Assembly: GCA_019247845.1 (NCBI GenBank)
Contig: JAFBAL010000048.1
Span: forward strand, 1-54,443
Direction: 5' to 3'
DNA from: Alphaproteobacteria bacterium
GTDB taxonomy: Bacteria > Pseudomonadota > Alphaproteobacteria > Micropepsales > Micropepsaceae
Length of the DNA stretch: 54,443 bases
Within the stretch, counting starts at the first letter, position 1, and each line of letters begins with the position of its first letter. Position numbers and translations under genes: made by a program. Positions 36,809-47,069 of this stretch are shown in pieces. The notes under the pieces were generated by a model. The model had not been told where the DNA came from and did not search any database. It worked only from the letters and a program-made list of their open reading frames with translations.

Positions 36809-37180
36809 ATGGAGCATGTTTCCGTCTATCTTCATGATATCCTTGATTTTTTCCGCGACGGTTTCCGCGACGGCTTCGCCCATGTTAACGGTGCGCTCGG
36901 CCTGATCATCGCCGTCTTCGCCGCCTATCAGCTCTCCGAATGGAAGCGCATCTGGGCGGTTGCTCTCGGCGCGGTCGTCGCCCATCTCATCGCCGTGATC
37001 ATGATTCCCGTGCTCGCCAACGAACGCAGCTTCCAGTTGCCCCCCGATCTGCTCGAACTCTCCTATTGGAAGACGGCGGCGGCGCTGTTCCTCGGCTATC
37101 TGGTCGTGATCGCCGTCTTCTTTTTCGTGAAGACGCGGCTGCTGCCCAAGGGGGGCGCCGCACACGGCCACGCGCATTGA
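36809..37180 (+). CDS. Small membrane protein, first of a tandem pair
   Basis: A protein of 123 residues with three hydrophobic helices (about 29-41, 47-68, 88-111) after an amphipathic N-terminus (LHDILDFFRDGFRDGFAHVN), ending in a His-rich tail (GGAAHGHAH). It aligns by eye with the protein at 37209: RDG..H.N...GLII, then a helix, then .F.LP......YW. and a final FL/FLV helix. Function unknown. GGGAGGG lies 7-13 bases before the ATG. Confidence 0.75.
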   Translation: MEHVSVYLHDILDFFRDGFRDGFAHVNGALGLIIAVFAAYQLSEWKRIWAVALGAVVAHLIAVIMIPVLANERSFQLPPDLLELSYWKTAAALFLGYLVVIAVFFFVKTRLLPKGGAAHGHAH

Positions 37181-37208
37181 GCTTGCCTAACGCGCAGGGG
37201 ATTTTGAA

Positions 37209-37532
37209 ATGGCCCAGATTTTCGATACCTGGTGGAGCATCATCCGCGACGGCCTGAACCACATCAATCCGATCCAGGGGCTGATCATCGGCCTTCTGGT
37301 CGGCTGGGCGGCGACCAGCATCATCGGGGTGGTGTTCGGGGCCTTCGCGGCCTCGGCGATCTATATCGTGATCGACCTGTTGAAGCCGGTCATCTTCGAC
37401 CACAAGACCTTCCACCTGCCGGTCTTCGACACGGCGTTCTGGCACTTCTTCTTCGCGCTCTATTTCGCATTCCTGGTGATCATCGCGCTGGTGAGCATCA
37501 TCCGAAACGTGATCGAGAGCATCAGGGGATAG
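37209..37532 (+). CDS. Small membrane protein, second of a tandem pair
   Basis: A protein of 107 residues with three hydrophobic helices. It opens MAQIFDTWWSIIRDGLNHIN and carries FDHKTFHLPVFDTAFWHFFF in the loop before helix 3. It matches the preceding protein in order and spacing of helices and in the RDG-H-N start, so the two are probably diverged duplicates. The 28-bp gap suggests one transcript. Role unknown. Confidence 0.75.
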   Translation: MAQIFDTWWSIIRDGLNHINPIQGLIIGLLVGWAATSIIGVVFGAFAASAIYIVIDLLKPVIFDHKTFHLPVFDTAFWHFFFALYFAFLVIIALVSIIRNVIESIRG

Positions 37533-37592
37533 CGCATCCGCGGGTTAAGGGGTAAAGCTGGCCCTCGTGAGCCAGCCCCCGACCGCCCGTCC

Positions 37593-39508
<1,916 letters not shown>

Positions 39509-39512
<4 letters not shown>

Positions 39513-39937
39513 CGCTGCATATCATCAAGCTCTGCGTCGGCGTCGATACCCTGGAAGAGCTGGCCGACTGGCAGAAGAGGCGGCTCGCCGAGCGCAAGAA
39601 GAAAAAGCTTCCGCCCGTGCTTCAGCACGTCACCCGCATGACGCCCAAGCGCGGCGACGAGGTGCTCGACGGCGGCTCGCTCTATTGGGTGATCAAGGGC
39701 CAGATCGCGGCGCGCCAGAAGCTCGTCGGCCTCAAGGCGGTGCAGAAGGAAGGCAAGCCGCATTGCGCGCTGGTCTATGAGCCCAAGCTCATCCCGGTGA
39801 TGCGCCGCCACCACCGCCCGTTCCAGGGCTGGCGCTATCTCGACCCCAAGGACGCGCCGCCCGACGTGCGCGACGTCAAGGCCGGAAACCTGCCCGAGAA
39901 GCTGAAGCTCGAGCTGGCGGAGCTGGGGCTGCTGTAG
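39509..39937 (+). CDS. DUF1489 family protein
   Basis: A protein of 142 residues. Conserved stretches: HIIKLCVGVDTLEELADWQ, HVTRMTPKRGDEVLDGGSLY, WVIKGQIAARQKLVGL, and HHRPFQGWRYL. DUF1489 is confined mostly to alphaproteobacteria; the function is unknown but the basic composition and YWVIKG/R patch suggest nucleic acid or nucleotide contact. It is coupled to mccA by a 4-bp overlap, so it is likely cotranscribed. Confidence 0.9.
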
Positions 39938-39964
39938 AACCGGGCCAAATGGGCAAGCCATAGT

Positions 39965-40186
39965 GTCATGGCCCGCGAATGCGGGCCACCCAGAGGAAGC
40001 CTGTCGCAAACGACAGCGCCCGGACCGAGAGCAGCGCAGCACCGACTGAAAGACAGTTTTCGAACGGCGCCGGACATCGTTCTCCCGCAGGCAAGCCGCG
40101 AGCCGTTGTAGCAAGCAGGCAGGCCGCGGCGAAGCCGCGGGCTTCTCCCACGCCTATCTGGATGGCCCGCATTCGCGGGCCATGAC
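39965..40186. repeat. Intergenic inverted-repeat element, copy 2 (222 bp)
   Basis: Two 29-bp terminal arms (39965-39993 and 40158-40186) are near-perfect inverted copies of each other and match those of the copy at 15726-15813. Each arm contains a CCCGC-N4-GCGGG palindrome. The centre is 164 bp and unlike the centre of copy 1. It fills the gap between two convergent genes (DUF1489 and a cupin). No transposase. A MITE-like or palindromic intergenic repeat. Confidence 0.88.
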
Positions 40187-40194
40187 ATGCGAAG

Positions 40195-40647
40195 CTAATA
40201 CGGCGTCCCGTCCTTGCGCACGAAGCGGCCGTCGGCGTTGCTGCTTTTCATGTCGATGTCGGAGCAGGTGGTCATGTCGTCGGGCTGGCGCGAGCCGACT
40301 TCCAGATAGACGGCGACGGCGTCCGAGCGGTTGATCATGTGATGGCCGTTGCCGGAGTTCTTCGGGAACGCGGCGCAGTCGCCGGCGCGCAAGATCGTCT
40401 CGCCGCCGTCCTCGATGAGCGTGAGCTCGCCTTCGAGCACGTAGACGAACTCGTCCTCGTGGCTGTGCCAGTGGCGCTGGCTCGACCAGTTGCCGGGCGG
40501 AAGCCGCATCAGGTTGATCCCGAAATCCTTCAGGCCGCCCGCATCGCCGAGGCGCCGGCGGATGCGATCCTTCGAGGGCGCGTCGAAAGGCTTCGGGTAT
40601 CCCACGCCCTTACGCTCCGGCACCGCGGCGAGGTCGATCTTAGGCAT
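40195..40647 (-). CDS. Single-domain cupin protein
   Basis: A protein of 150 residues with one metal-binding cupin barrel: RHWHSHEDEFVYVLEGELTL has the HxH and Glu of motif 1, and GNGHHMINRSD the His of motif 2. It resembles the second barrel of the protein at 2679. Its start overlaps the panC 3' end by 8 bp, so the two are one transcript with panC first. A sugar isomerase or dioxygenase role is possible but not assigned. Confidence 0.85.
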   Translation of the reverse strand: MPKIDLAAVPERKGVGYPKPFDAPSKDRIRRRLGDAGGLKDFGINLMRLPPGNWSSQRHWHSHEDEFVYVLEGELTLIEDGGETILRAGDCAAFPKNSGNGHHMINRSDAVAVYLEVGSRQPDDMTTCSDIDMKSSNADGRFVRKDGTPY

Positions 40648-41503
40648 GAGCGAATTCCATGTTGTCGATGAGGCGGGTACCGCCGATGCGGGCCGCGGCG
40701 AGAATGCGCTTTGGCCCGCTGGAGGCGGGCCCTAACGTGATGGCATCGCGCACCGCCACGTAGTCGACGCTGTCGAAGCCGGCATCGAGCAGCGCTTGCT
40801 TCGCCGCGCCGGGATCGCGCGCCTCGCGCAGGATGACGTTCATGCGCCCCGCGACCGCGCGTTCGCCCGGCTTGAGATAGGCGTTGCGCGACGACATGGC
40901 GAGCCCGTCCGCCTCGCGCATGATCGGCGCGCCCACGATCTCGATCGGCAGCGCCAGGTCGGCGACGAGGCGCCGGATCACCTGGAGCTGCTGCCAGTCC
41001 TTCTCGCCGAACACCGCGACGTCGGGCATGGCCGCGACGAGGAGCTTGGCGACGACGGTCGCGACGCCGGCAAAGAAGTGCGGCCGGAAGTCGGTCTCGA
41101 GGCCCTCGCTCGGTCCGCCGACCGAGACGGTGGTGGCGAAGCCGTCCGGGTACATCTCGCGGACCGTCGGCGCGAAGATCAGGTCGGTCCCGCCACCCAG
41201 CTTGGCGGCGTCGGCTTGCAGGTCGCGCGGATAGCGGTCGAAATCTTCATGCGGCGCGAACTGGGTCGGGTTGACGAAAATGCTCACCACGACGCGGCCC
41301 GCGTGCTTTCGTGCCGCCTCGACCAGCGACACGTGGCCCTCGTGCAGCGCGCCCATGGTCGGCACCAGGGCCACGCGGTCGCCCCCCACGCGCCCATTCC
41401 CCACACGCCCATCTCCCGCGCGCCCATCTCCCGCGCGCCCATCTCCCGCGCGCCAGGCTGCGACCTGCGCGCGCAGGCCGGCGATGCTGTCGACGATCTT
41501 CAT
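40640..41503 (-). CDS. panC: Pantothenate synthetase (pantoate-beta-alanine ligase) with repeat insertion
   Basis: A protein of 287 residues that joins pantoate to beta-alanine using ATP. Family motifs: VPTMGALHEGHVSLVEAA (the HxGH ATP site), SIFVNPTQFAPHEDFDRYPR, FGEKDWQQLQVIRRLV and MREADGLAMSSRNAYL. Between the N-terminal helix (about residues 1-18) and the ATP motif (about 47) lies an extra low-complexity stretch, GDGRA repeated, at about 19-43, encoded by the minisatellite at 41388-41447. It lies outside the catalytic core, so activity should persist. Coupled to the cupin gene by 8 bp. Confidence 0.94.
   Translation of the reverse strand: MKIVDSIAGLRAQVAAWRAGDGRAGDGRAGDGRVGNGRVGGDRVALVPTMGALHEGHVSLVEAARKHAGRVVVSIFVNPTQFAPHEDFDRYPRDLQADAAKLGGGTDLIFAPTVREMYPDGFATTVSVGGPSEGLETDFRPHFFAGVATVVAKLLVAAMPDVAVFGEKDWQQLQVIRRLVADLALPIEIVGAPIMREADGLAMSSRNAYLKPGERAVAGRMNVILREARDPGAAKQALLDAGFDSVDYVAVRDAITLGPASSGPKRILAAARIGGTRLIDNMEFAHA
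41388..41447. repeat. 15-bp minisatellite inside panC
   Basis: Four tandem 15-bp units, each close to GCGCGCCCATCTCCC, run back to back and extend into a partial fifth. On the coding strand each unit encodes GDGR(A/V). The first units are slightly diverged and the last two are identical. The length is a multiple of three, so copy number changes preserve the frame. Confidence 0.9.
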
Positions 41504-41553
41504 GTGACGAAGATTAGCGTGCTAGGATCGGGGCTCGCAAATCAGGACCGTTC

Positions 41554-44500
41554 ATGCCGCCGCTTCGCCAAGCCATCTCCGATGCCTATCTCGCCGACGA
41601 AGACACCATTGCCGCGGAGCGCATCGAGCAGGCGCGCTTCTCCGCCGCCGAGGCCGACGCGACCGACCGGCTGGCGCGCGAGCTGGTCCGTCGCATCCGG
41701 GCCGAGGGCGCGCGCCGAGGCGGCGTCGACGCTTTCATGCAGGAATACTCGTTGTCGGGCCCCGAAGGCGTGGCGCTGATGTGCCTGGCCGAGGCCCTGC
41801 TGCGCGTCCCCGACAGCGACACCGCCGACAAGCTCATCAAGGACAAGATCGGCTCGGCCAACTGGCGCAGCCACAGCGGCAAGTCGGACTCGATGTTCGT
41901 CAATGCCTCGACCTTCGCGCTGATGCTGACGGGGCGCATCGTCAAGCTCGACGATGCGGCGAAGTGGGACTTGGCCGGCGTGCTGCGCAAGCTTGTCGCG
42001 CGCTCGGGCGAGCCGGTGATCCGCGAGGCGGTGCGCTATGCGATGCGCGTGCTGGGCAAGCAGTTCGTGCTCGGCCGCAACATCCAGGAGGCGCAGAAGG
42101 AAGCGCGCAAGCAGGAGGCCGAGGGCTACCGCTATTCCTTCGACATGCTGGGCGAGGCCGCCTACACCGCGCACGACGCGCGCCGCTACACGCAGTCCTA
42201 TCGCGACGCGCTCAAAGCCATCGCCGAGAACCATCCGCGCGACGGCAGGCCGATCTTCGAGCGGCCCAGCATCTCGGTGAAGCTCTCGGCGCTGCATCCG
42301 CGCTACGAATGGATCAAGCGCGAGCGGGTGATGACGGAGCTGCTGCCCAACGTGGCGGCGCTGTGCGAGCAGGCCAAGGCGGCCGACCTCGCGCTCACCA
42401 TCGACGCGGAGGAATCCGAGCGCCTCGACCTGATGCTCGATTTCCTCGAAGCGTTGGGCGAGGTGCCGAGCCTCAAAGGCTGGAGCGGGCTGGGCTTGGC
42501 CGTGCAGGGCTACACCAAGCGCGCGATTCCGGTGCTGAACTGGCTGATCGATCTGGCGCGGCGCCAGAACCGGCGCATCCCGGTGCGCCTCGTCAAGGGC
42601 GCCTATTGGGATACCGAGATCAAGCGCGGCCAGGAGCAGGGCTTGCGCGATTATCCGGTCTTCACCCGCAAGCTGACGACCGACACGTCCTACATCGCCT
42701 GCGCACGGGTGATGCTGAAAGCGGGCGACGCGCTCTATCCGCAATTCGCCACCCACAACGCGCACACCGTCGCCGCCATCGACGTCATCGCAGGGACCAA
42801 CCGCGACTTCGAGTACCAGCGCCTGCACGGCATGGGCGACGCGCTGCACGAATTCTATCGCGACATCCGCAAGGGTGCCGGAACCCGCATTTATGCGCCG
42901 GTGGGCAGCCACGAGGACCTGCTCGCCTATCTGGTGCGCCGCCTGCTCGAGAACGGCGCCAACACCTCCTTCGTCAACCGGCTGGCCGACAGCGACGCGC
43001 CGCTCGACGACATCATCGCCGATCCCGTCGCGACCCTTTCCAAAGAGGCTTCCTTGCGCAATCCCAAGATCCCGCTGCCCGCCGACATCCTGCCGGGCCG
43101 CACGAACTCGGCCGGCTTCGTCTGGGCCGATCCGAACGTCGCGGGCCCGATGATCGCCGAGATGGAGAAGATCGTCTCCAGGCCCATCGGCAAGGGCGAG
43201 GTGGTGATCCGCGATCCGTCCGACCGCCGCCGCGTGGTGGGGTATATCGACGACGCGACGGACGCTGAGGCGCGCGATGCGCTCGCCCGCGCCGACAAGG
43301 TGGCGGTCGATTGGGACAAGGCCGGCGCGGATGCGCGCGCGGCGATCCTGGAACGCGCCGCCGACCTTTATGAGAAGAACCAGGCCGAGTTGATGGCGCT
43401 GGCGGTGCGCGAGGCCGGCAAGACGCTGCCCAATGCGCTCGGCGAAGTGCGCGAGGCGGTGGATTTCCTGCGCTATTATGCCGATCGCGCGCGCGCGCTG
43501 TTCAGCGAAGAGACCGCGCTGCCAGGCCCGACCGGCGAGAGCAACGTGATGTCGCTGCATGGCAAGGGCGTCTTCGCCTGCATCAGCCCGTGGAATTTCC
43601 CGCTCGCGATCTTCACCGGACAGATCGCGGGCGCGCTCGCGGCGGGCAACTGCGTGCTCGCCAAGCCCGCGGAGCAGACGCCGCTGATCGCCGCCGCGGC
43701 GCTTCGGATGATGCACGAAGCCGGAGTGCCGAAGGACGTGCTGCATCTGTTGCCCGGCGACGGGCCGCGCATCGGCAATGCGCTGTTCTCCGATCCCAGG
43801 CTCTCGGGCGTCGCCTTCACCGGCTCGACCGAGGCCGCGACGGCGATCAACCGCGCGCTCGCCGGACGCAGCGGCCCCATCGCCACGCTCATCGCCGAGA
43901 CCGGCGGCCAGAACGCGATGATCGTGGATTCAACCGCGCTTCCCGAGCAGGTCGCGCGCGACGTGCTCGCCAGCGCCTTCGACAGCGCGGGGCAGCGCTG
44001 CTCGGCATTGCGCGTTCTCTTCGTGCAGGACGACGTCGCCGACAAGATGATCGAGATCATTCTGGGCGCCATGGACGAGCTGACGCTTGGCGATCCGATG
44101 AAGCTTTCCACTGACATCGGCCCGGTGATCGACGAGGCGGCGCTCGACATGCTCCAGGCCCATGCGGCGCGCATGACCAAGGACGCCAGGCTGCTGCGCA
44201 AGCTCGAGCTCGGCCCCGACTGCGCCAACGGCGTGTTCTTCGCGCCGCATGCCTTCGAGCTCAAGTCGCTCGACCAGCTCCAGCGTGAAGTGTTCGGCCC
44301 CGTCCTGCACGTCATCCGTTACGGCGCGAACGACCTGGGCAAGGTCTGCGACGGGATCAACGCGACGGGCTATGGCTTGACCCTCGGCATCCACAGCCGC
44401 ATCGAGGACACCGCCAAGTTCGTGCGCGAGCGCATTCGCGCCGGCAACATCTACGTCAACCGCAACCAGATCGGCGCCGTGGTCGGCGTGCAGCCCTTCG

Positions 44501-44634
44501 GCGGCGAAGGCCTGTCCGGCACCGGGCCGAAGGCGGGCGGCCCGCACTACCTCCTGCGTTTCGCGCTCGAGCGCAGCTACACCGTCAACACCACCGCGGC
44601 CGGCGGCAATGCGGCGCTGATGAGCTCGAGCTGA
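41554..44634 (+). CDS. putA: Bifunctional proline dehydrogenase / glutamate-semialdehyde dehydrogenase
   Basis: A protein of 1026 residues that oxidises proline to glutamate. An N-terminal helical arm (about 1-130) precedes the FAD-dependent proline dehydrogenase barrel (about 180-470; FERPSISVKLSALHPRYE, VRLVKGAYWDTEIKRGQE, FATHNAHTVAAI). The NAD-dependent aldehyde dehydrogenase domain follows (about 540-1010) with ISPWNFPLAIFTGQIAGAL, and the catalytic cysteine in SAGQRCSALRVLFVQ. There is no ribbon-helix-helix DNA-binding domain at the N-terminus, so it is the non-regulatory form. A short C-terminal tail is present. Confidence 0.96.
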   Translation: MPPLRQAISDAYLADEDTIAAERIEQARFSAAEADATDRLARELVRRIRAEGARRGGVDAFMQEYSLSGPEGVALMCLAEALLRVPDSDTADKLIKDKIGSANWRSHSGKSDSMFVNASTFALMLTGRIVKLDDAAKWDLAGVLRKLVARSGEPVIREAVRYAMRVLGKQFVLGRNIQEAQKEARKQEAEGYRYSFDMLGEAAYTAHDARRYTQSYRDALKAIAENHPRDGRPIFERPSISVKLSALHPRYEWIKRERVMTELLPNVAALCEQAKAADLALTIDAEESERLDLMLDFLEALGEVPSLKGWSGLGLAVQGYTKRAIPVLNWLIDLARRQNRRIPVRLVKGAYWDTEIKRGQEQGLRDYPVFTRKLTTDTSYIACARVMLKAGDALYPQFATHNAHTVAAIDVIAGTNRDFEYQRLHGMGDALHEFYRDIRKGAGTRIYAPVGSHEDLLAYLVRRLLENGANTSFVNRLADSDAPLDDIIADPVATLSKEASLRNPKIPLPADILPGRTNSAGFVWADPNVAGPMIAEMEKIVSRPIGKGEVVIRDPSDRRRVVGYIDDATDAEARDALARADKVAVDWDKAGADARAAILERAADLYEKNQAELMALAVREAGKTLPNALGEVREAVDFLRYYADRARALFSEETALPGPTGESNVMSLHGKGVFACISPWNFPLAIFTGQIAGALAAGNCVLAKPAEQTPLIAAAALRMMHEAGVPKDVLHLLPGDGPRIGNALFSDPRLSGVAFTGSTEAATAINRALAGRSGPIATLIAETGGQNAMIVDSTALPEQVARDVLASAFDSAGQRCSALRVLFVQDDVADKMIEIILGAMDELTLGDPMKLSTDIGPVIDEAALDMLQAHAARMTKDARLLRKLELGPDCANGVFFAPHAFELKSLDQLQREVFGPVLHVIRYGANDLGKVCDGINATGYGLTLGIHSRIEDTAKFVRERIRAGNIYVNRNQIGAVVGVQPFGGEGLSGTGPKAGGPHYLLRFALERSYTVNTTAAGGNAALMSSS

Positions 44635-44656
44635 CAGTCATGGGCGAGGGGGCGAC

Positions 44657-45112
44657 ATGCCGCTGCTGATCTTCGGGCTGGCCGGTCTCATCGCCGTCGT
44701 GGCGATGCTGCGCTTCTCGAATATCGGCTTCGGCCGGAGCCTGCCGCGCTACCTCGGCATGACGCTCACCGGCACGGCGGCGATCTTCTTCGCGGTCATC
44801 GAGCGCTGGGTGCCGGCGGTGTTCTTCGCCAGCATCTGCTGGACGATCTATACCGGTGGGCGGGCGCTGCCGCGCGACTGGATGGAGCCCGGCGCGCGCG
44901 ACGCGCCCGACGACGAGCCGCCCCGGCGCGGCAAAGTGACCATGTCGCGCGACGAGGCGCTGAAAGTGCTCGGCCTCCCGCCCGATGCCGGCGAAGACGC
45001 GATCCGCGCCGCCTATCGCCGCCTGATGCAGCAGAACCATCCCGACAAGGGCGGCTCGGACTATCTCGCCTCGAAAGTGAACGAGGCCAAGGACGTCCTG
45101 CTGGGCGATTGA
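44657..45112 (+). CDS. Membrane-anchored DnaJ-domain protein
   Basis: A protein of 151 residues. An N-terminal hydrophobic segment (MPLLIFGLAGLIAVVAML) and a second around 37-65 anchor it. The C-terminal J-domain (about 97-151) has DEALKVLGLPPDAGEDAIRA, YRRLMQQNHPDKGG with the catalytic HPD, and ASKVNEAKDVLLGD. This layout, membrane then J-domain at the very end, matches the Pam18/DjlA-like branch rather than classical DnaJ. It probably recruits Hsp70 at the membrane. The stop overlaps a possible upstream extension of the next gene. Confidence 0.88.
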   Translation: MPLLIFGLAGLIAVVAMLRFSNIGFGRSLPRYLGMTLTGTAAIFFAVIERWVPAVFFASICWTIYTGGRALPRDWMEPGARDAPDDEPPRRGKVTMSRDEALKVLGLPPDAGEDAIRAAYRRLMQQNHPDKGGSDYLASKVNEAKDVLLGD

Positions 45113-45159
45113 CCGATTGCCGCCAACCGGCAAAATTGCGGCGCGCAAAAGGACAACCA

Positions 45160-46377
45160 ATGCTCAAGCATCTGCTCGTTTCGGCATGCCTTGCGATGCC
45201 CGCCGCGGCCGAGGCCTATAGCGCCTGCACGCTGGCGCCGCTCACCGGGGCGGGCGGCAGCATCGCGCAGGAGGGGGCCAATCCCGTCACCGCGGCCGGC
45301 TGGATCTATGCCGGCGCGATCGACAAGAAGACGGTGCGGGTCTGGACCTCGTCTGACGGCGGCAACACGCTCGGCGCGCCGGCGTCGATCTTCACCGGCC
45401 TGGGCAACGTCAAGGACCTTCGGCTCGCGGCCGAGGGCTCGAACCTCTACGCGGTCTGGCTGGCCAAGTCCGACGGCGAGGATCATCTGTGGTTCGCGGT
45501 CGGCCGCAAGCATGCGGCGCGCTGGACGAAGCCGCGCGACCTGGGCGTCGTCGACGCGTCGCTGCCGCAGATCGCGGCGGACGGCCGGAACGTCCACATC
45601 GCCTACCTGGCCGATACCACGGTGATGGTCATCAACAGCGCGGACGCGGGCAAGACGCTCTCGGCGCCGGTCGCGGTGGCGCCGGGCTGGGGCGAGATCG
45701 TCACGACCGCCGCGGGCCGAAACGTCTATGTCGCCTGGAACACCCAGCCGGCGCCGAAGCGCTACGAGGTGTGGACGGCCGCGAGCACCGACGGCGGCAA
45801 GCACTTCGCGGCGCGCAACATGAGCGCCTCGCGGCAGAACAGCGCCGAGGAGCCCATCTTCACCATCGACCGCGCCAGCGGCCGCGTGTCGCTGGTGTGG
45901 CGCGACGCGATCTCGACGGACGGCAACTATCTGCAGACCACCGACCACGGCGCGACCTGGACGGCGCCGCTGCTGGTCGACACGCCGGCGCGCCAGTTCA
46001 TGGTCGTCGACGACGGCAAGACGATCTACGTCTCTTACCTCAAGGAGATGAAGGTCGACGGCGCGACGGACTGGCAGCTGCATCTGGCGACGTCGACCGA
46101 CGGCGGCAAGAGCTTCCCCAGCAGGGTCGATCTCACCGGCCCGACAGGCATCGGCGTCATCCAGGGCGACGACTACCGTCCGATCCCCTGGATAGGCCGT
46201 GACGGCCAGTTCCGCCTGACCGGGGTCAAGGCGGACGGCATCTATGCCTGGAACGGCCACGACGGCCACGTCCTGGCGCCCGTCCACCTGGGCGAGGGCA
46301 GGCTGGCCGCGCCGGCCTTCAACTCGTTCGTATGGCAGTCGAGCCAGGGCGCGGTCAGCTACGCGGTGTGCAAATAA
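45160..46377 (+). CDS. Secreted Asp-box (sialidase/BNR-like) propeller protein
   Basis: A protein of 405 residues with a signal peptide (MLKHLLVSACLAMPAAAEA). Asp-box repeats (S/T-x-D-x-G-x-x-W/F) recur: TSSDGGNTLG, STDGGKHF, TTDHGATWT, STDGGKSF. This is the beta-propeller of sialidase-like and photosystem-assembly-like proteins. No sialidase catalytic residues are obvious, so enzymatic activity is not claimed. ATG 45160 has AAAGGACA upstream and begins the signal peptide; a longer in-frame start at 45109 would overlap the DnaJ gene and add a non-signal lead. Confidence 0.8.
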   Translation: MLKHLLVSACLAMPAAAEAYSACTLAPLTGAGGSIAQEGANPVTAAGWIYAGAIDKKTVRVWTSSDGGNTLGAPASIFTGLGNVKDLRLAAEGSNLYAVWLAKSDGEDHLWFAVGRKHAARWTKPRDLGVVDASLPQIAADGRNVHIAYLADTTVMVINSADAGKTLSAPVAVAPGWGEIVTTAAGRNVYVAWNTQPAPKRYEVWTAASTDGGKHFAARNMSASRQNSAEEPIFTIDRASGRVSLVWRDAISTDGNYLQTTDHGATWTAPLLVDTPARQFMVVDDGKTIYVSYLKEMKVDGATDWQLHLATSTDGGKSFPSRVDLTGPTGIGVIQGDDYRPIPWIGRDGQFRLTGVKADGIYAWNGHDGHVLAPVHLGEGRLAAPAFNSFVWQSSQGAVSYAVCK

Positions 46378-46382
46378 CGCCG

Positions 46383-47069
46383 ATGCAGGACGATCTGTCC
46401 ACGCGCGACGGAAACGTCGTCGCCAACTTCAAGAAGTGGGACCAGCAGCATCGCTGGCCCGAGGACGGCGACGAATGGAAGGGCCAGTCGGTCGTCTGCG
46501 GCGTTCCTTATGCGCAGTGGAAGCAGTCGCTGGTCGATCACCTGATCCTGCCCTATGTCGGCGAAGGCATGCATGCGATCGAGATCGCGCCCGGGCATGG
46601 CCGCTGGACGGAGTTCCTGGGCGCGCGGGCGGCCAAGCTCACGCTCGTCGATCTAAGCCCTGCCTGCCTCGCGCATTGCCGCGCGCGGTTCCCGGACCGC
46701 GATCTCGAGCTCTTCCAAAGCCGGGGCAGCAACCTGCCGGATCATGACCGCGCCATCGACGTGGTGTGGTCGTTCGACGCCTTCGTGCACATGCATCCCG
46801 ACGTCGTGCGCGAGTACATCCGGGAGATCGCGCGCGTGCTGAAGCCCGGCGGCAGGGCCGTGATCCATCACGCCGGCATCGAAGACCTCGCCGCGCACAA
46901 GCAGAAGGATCACGAGGGCTGGCGCAGCGCCGTCAATGCCGCGCTGGTGCGCGATTTCGCATCGGAGGCGGGGCTCAGCGTCGAGGCGCAGCTCACCATT
47001 TGGGACGAGGCGAACAGGATCGGCGTGCCGCGCTTCGGCGACAAGGTCAGCGTGCTCGGAAAGCCTTAG
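46383..47069 (+). CDS. Class I SAM-dependent methyltransferase
   Basis: A protein of 228 residues. Motif I is AIEIAPGHGRWTEFLGARA; the acidic loop is LTLVDLSPACLAHCRARF; motif IV is IDVVWSFDAFVHMHPDVVR; motif VI is VLKPGGRAVIHHAG. A methyltransferase of the Methyltransf_11/25 type with unknown substrate. It starts 5 bp after the Asp-box gene and is coupled to it by proximity. The 3' end overlaps the convergent carboxypeptidase gene by 4 bp. Confidence 0.85.
   Translation: MQDDLSTRDGNVVANFKKWDQQHRWPEDGDEWKGQSVVCGVPYAQWKQSLVDHLILPYVGEGMHAIEIAPGHGRWTEFLGARAAKLTLVDLSPACLAHCRARFPDRDLELFQSRGSNLPDHDRAIDVVWSFDAFVHMHPDVVREYIREIARVLKPGGRAVIHHAGIEDLAAHKQKDHEGWRSAVNAALVRDFASEAGLSVEAQLTIWDEANRIGVPRFGDKVSVLGKP

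Noticed and set aside
41388..41460. CRISPR array at the tandem repeats in panC
   Set aside because: Units are 15 bp, directly adjacent without spacers, and in frame inside a conserved gene.
41554..41700. DNA-binding (trifunctional) PutA
   Set aside because: The N-terminus begins directly with the helical arm; no ribbon-helix-helix segment precedes it.
41542..43746. A 734-codon minus-strand frame opposite putA
   Set aside because: putA is complete and canonical on the plus strand; the opposing translation has no recognisable motif.
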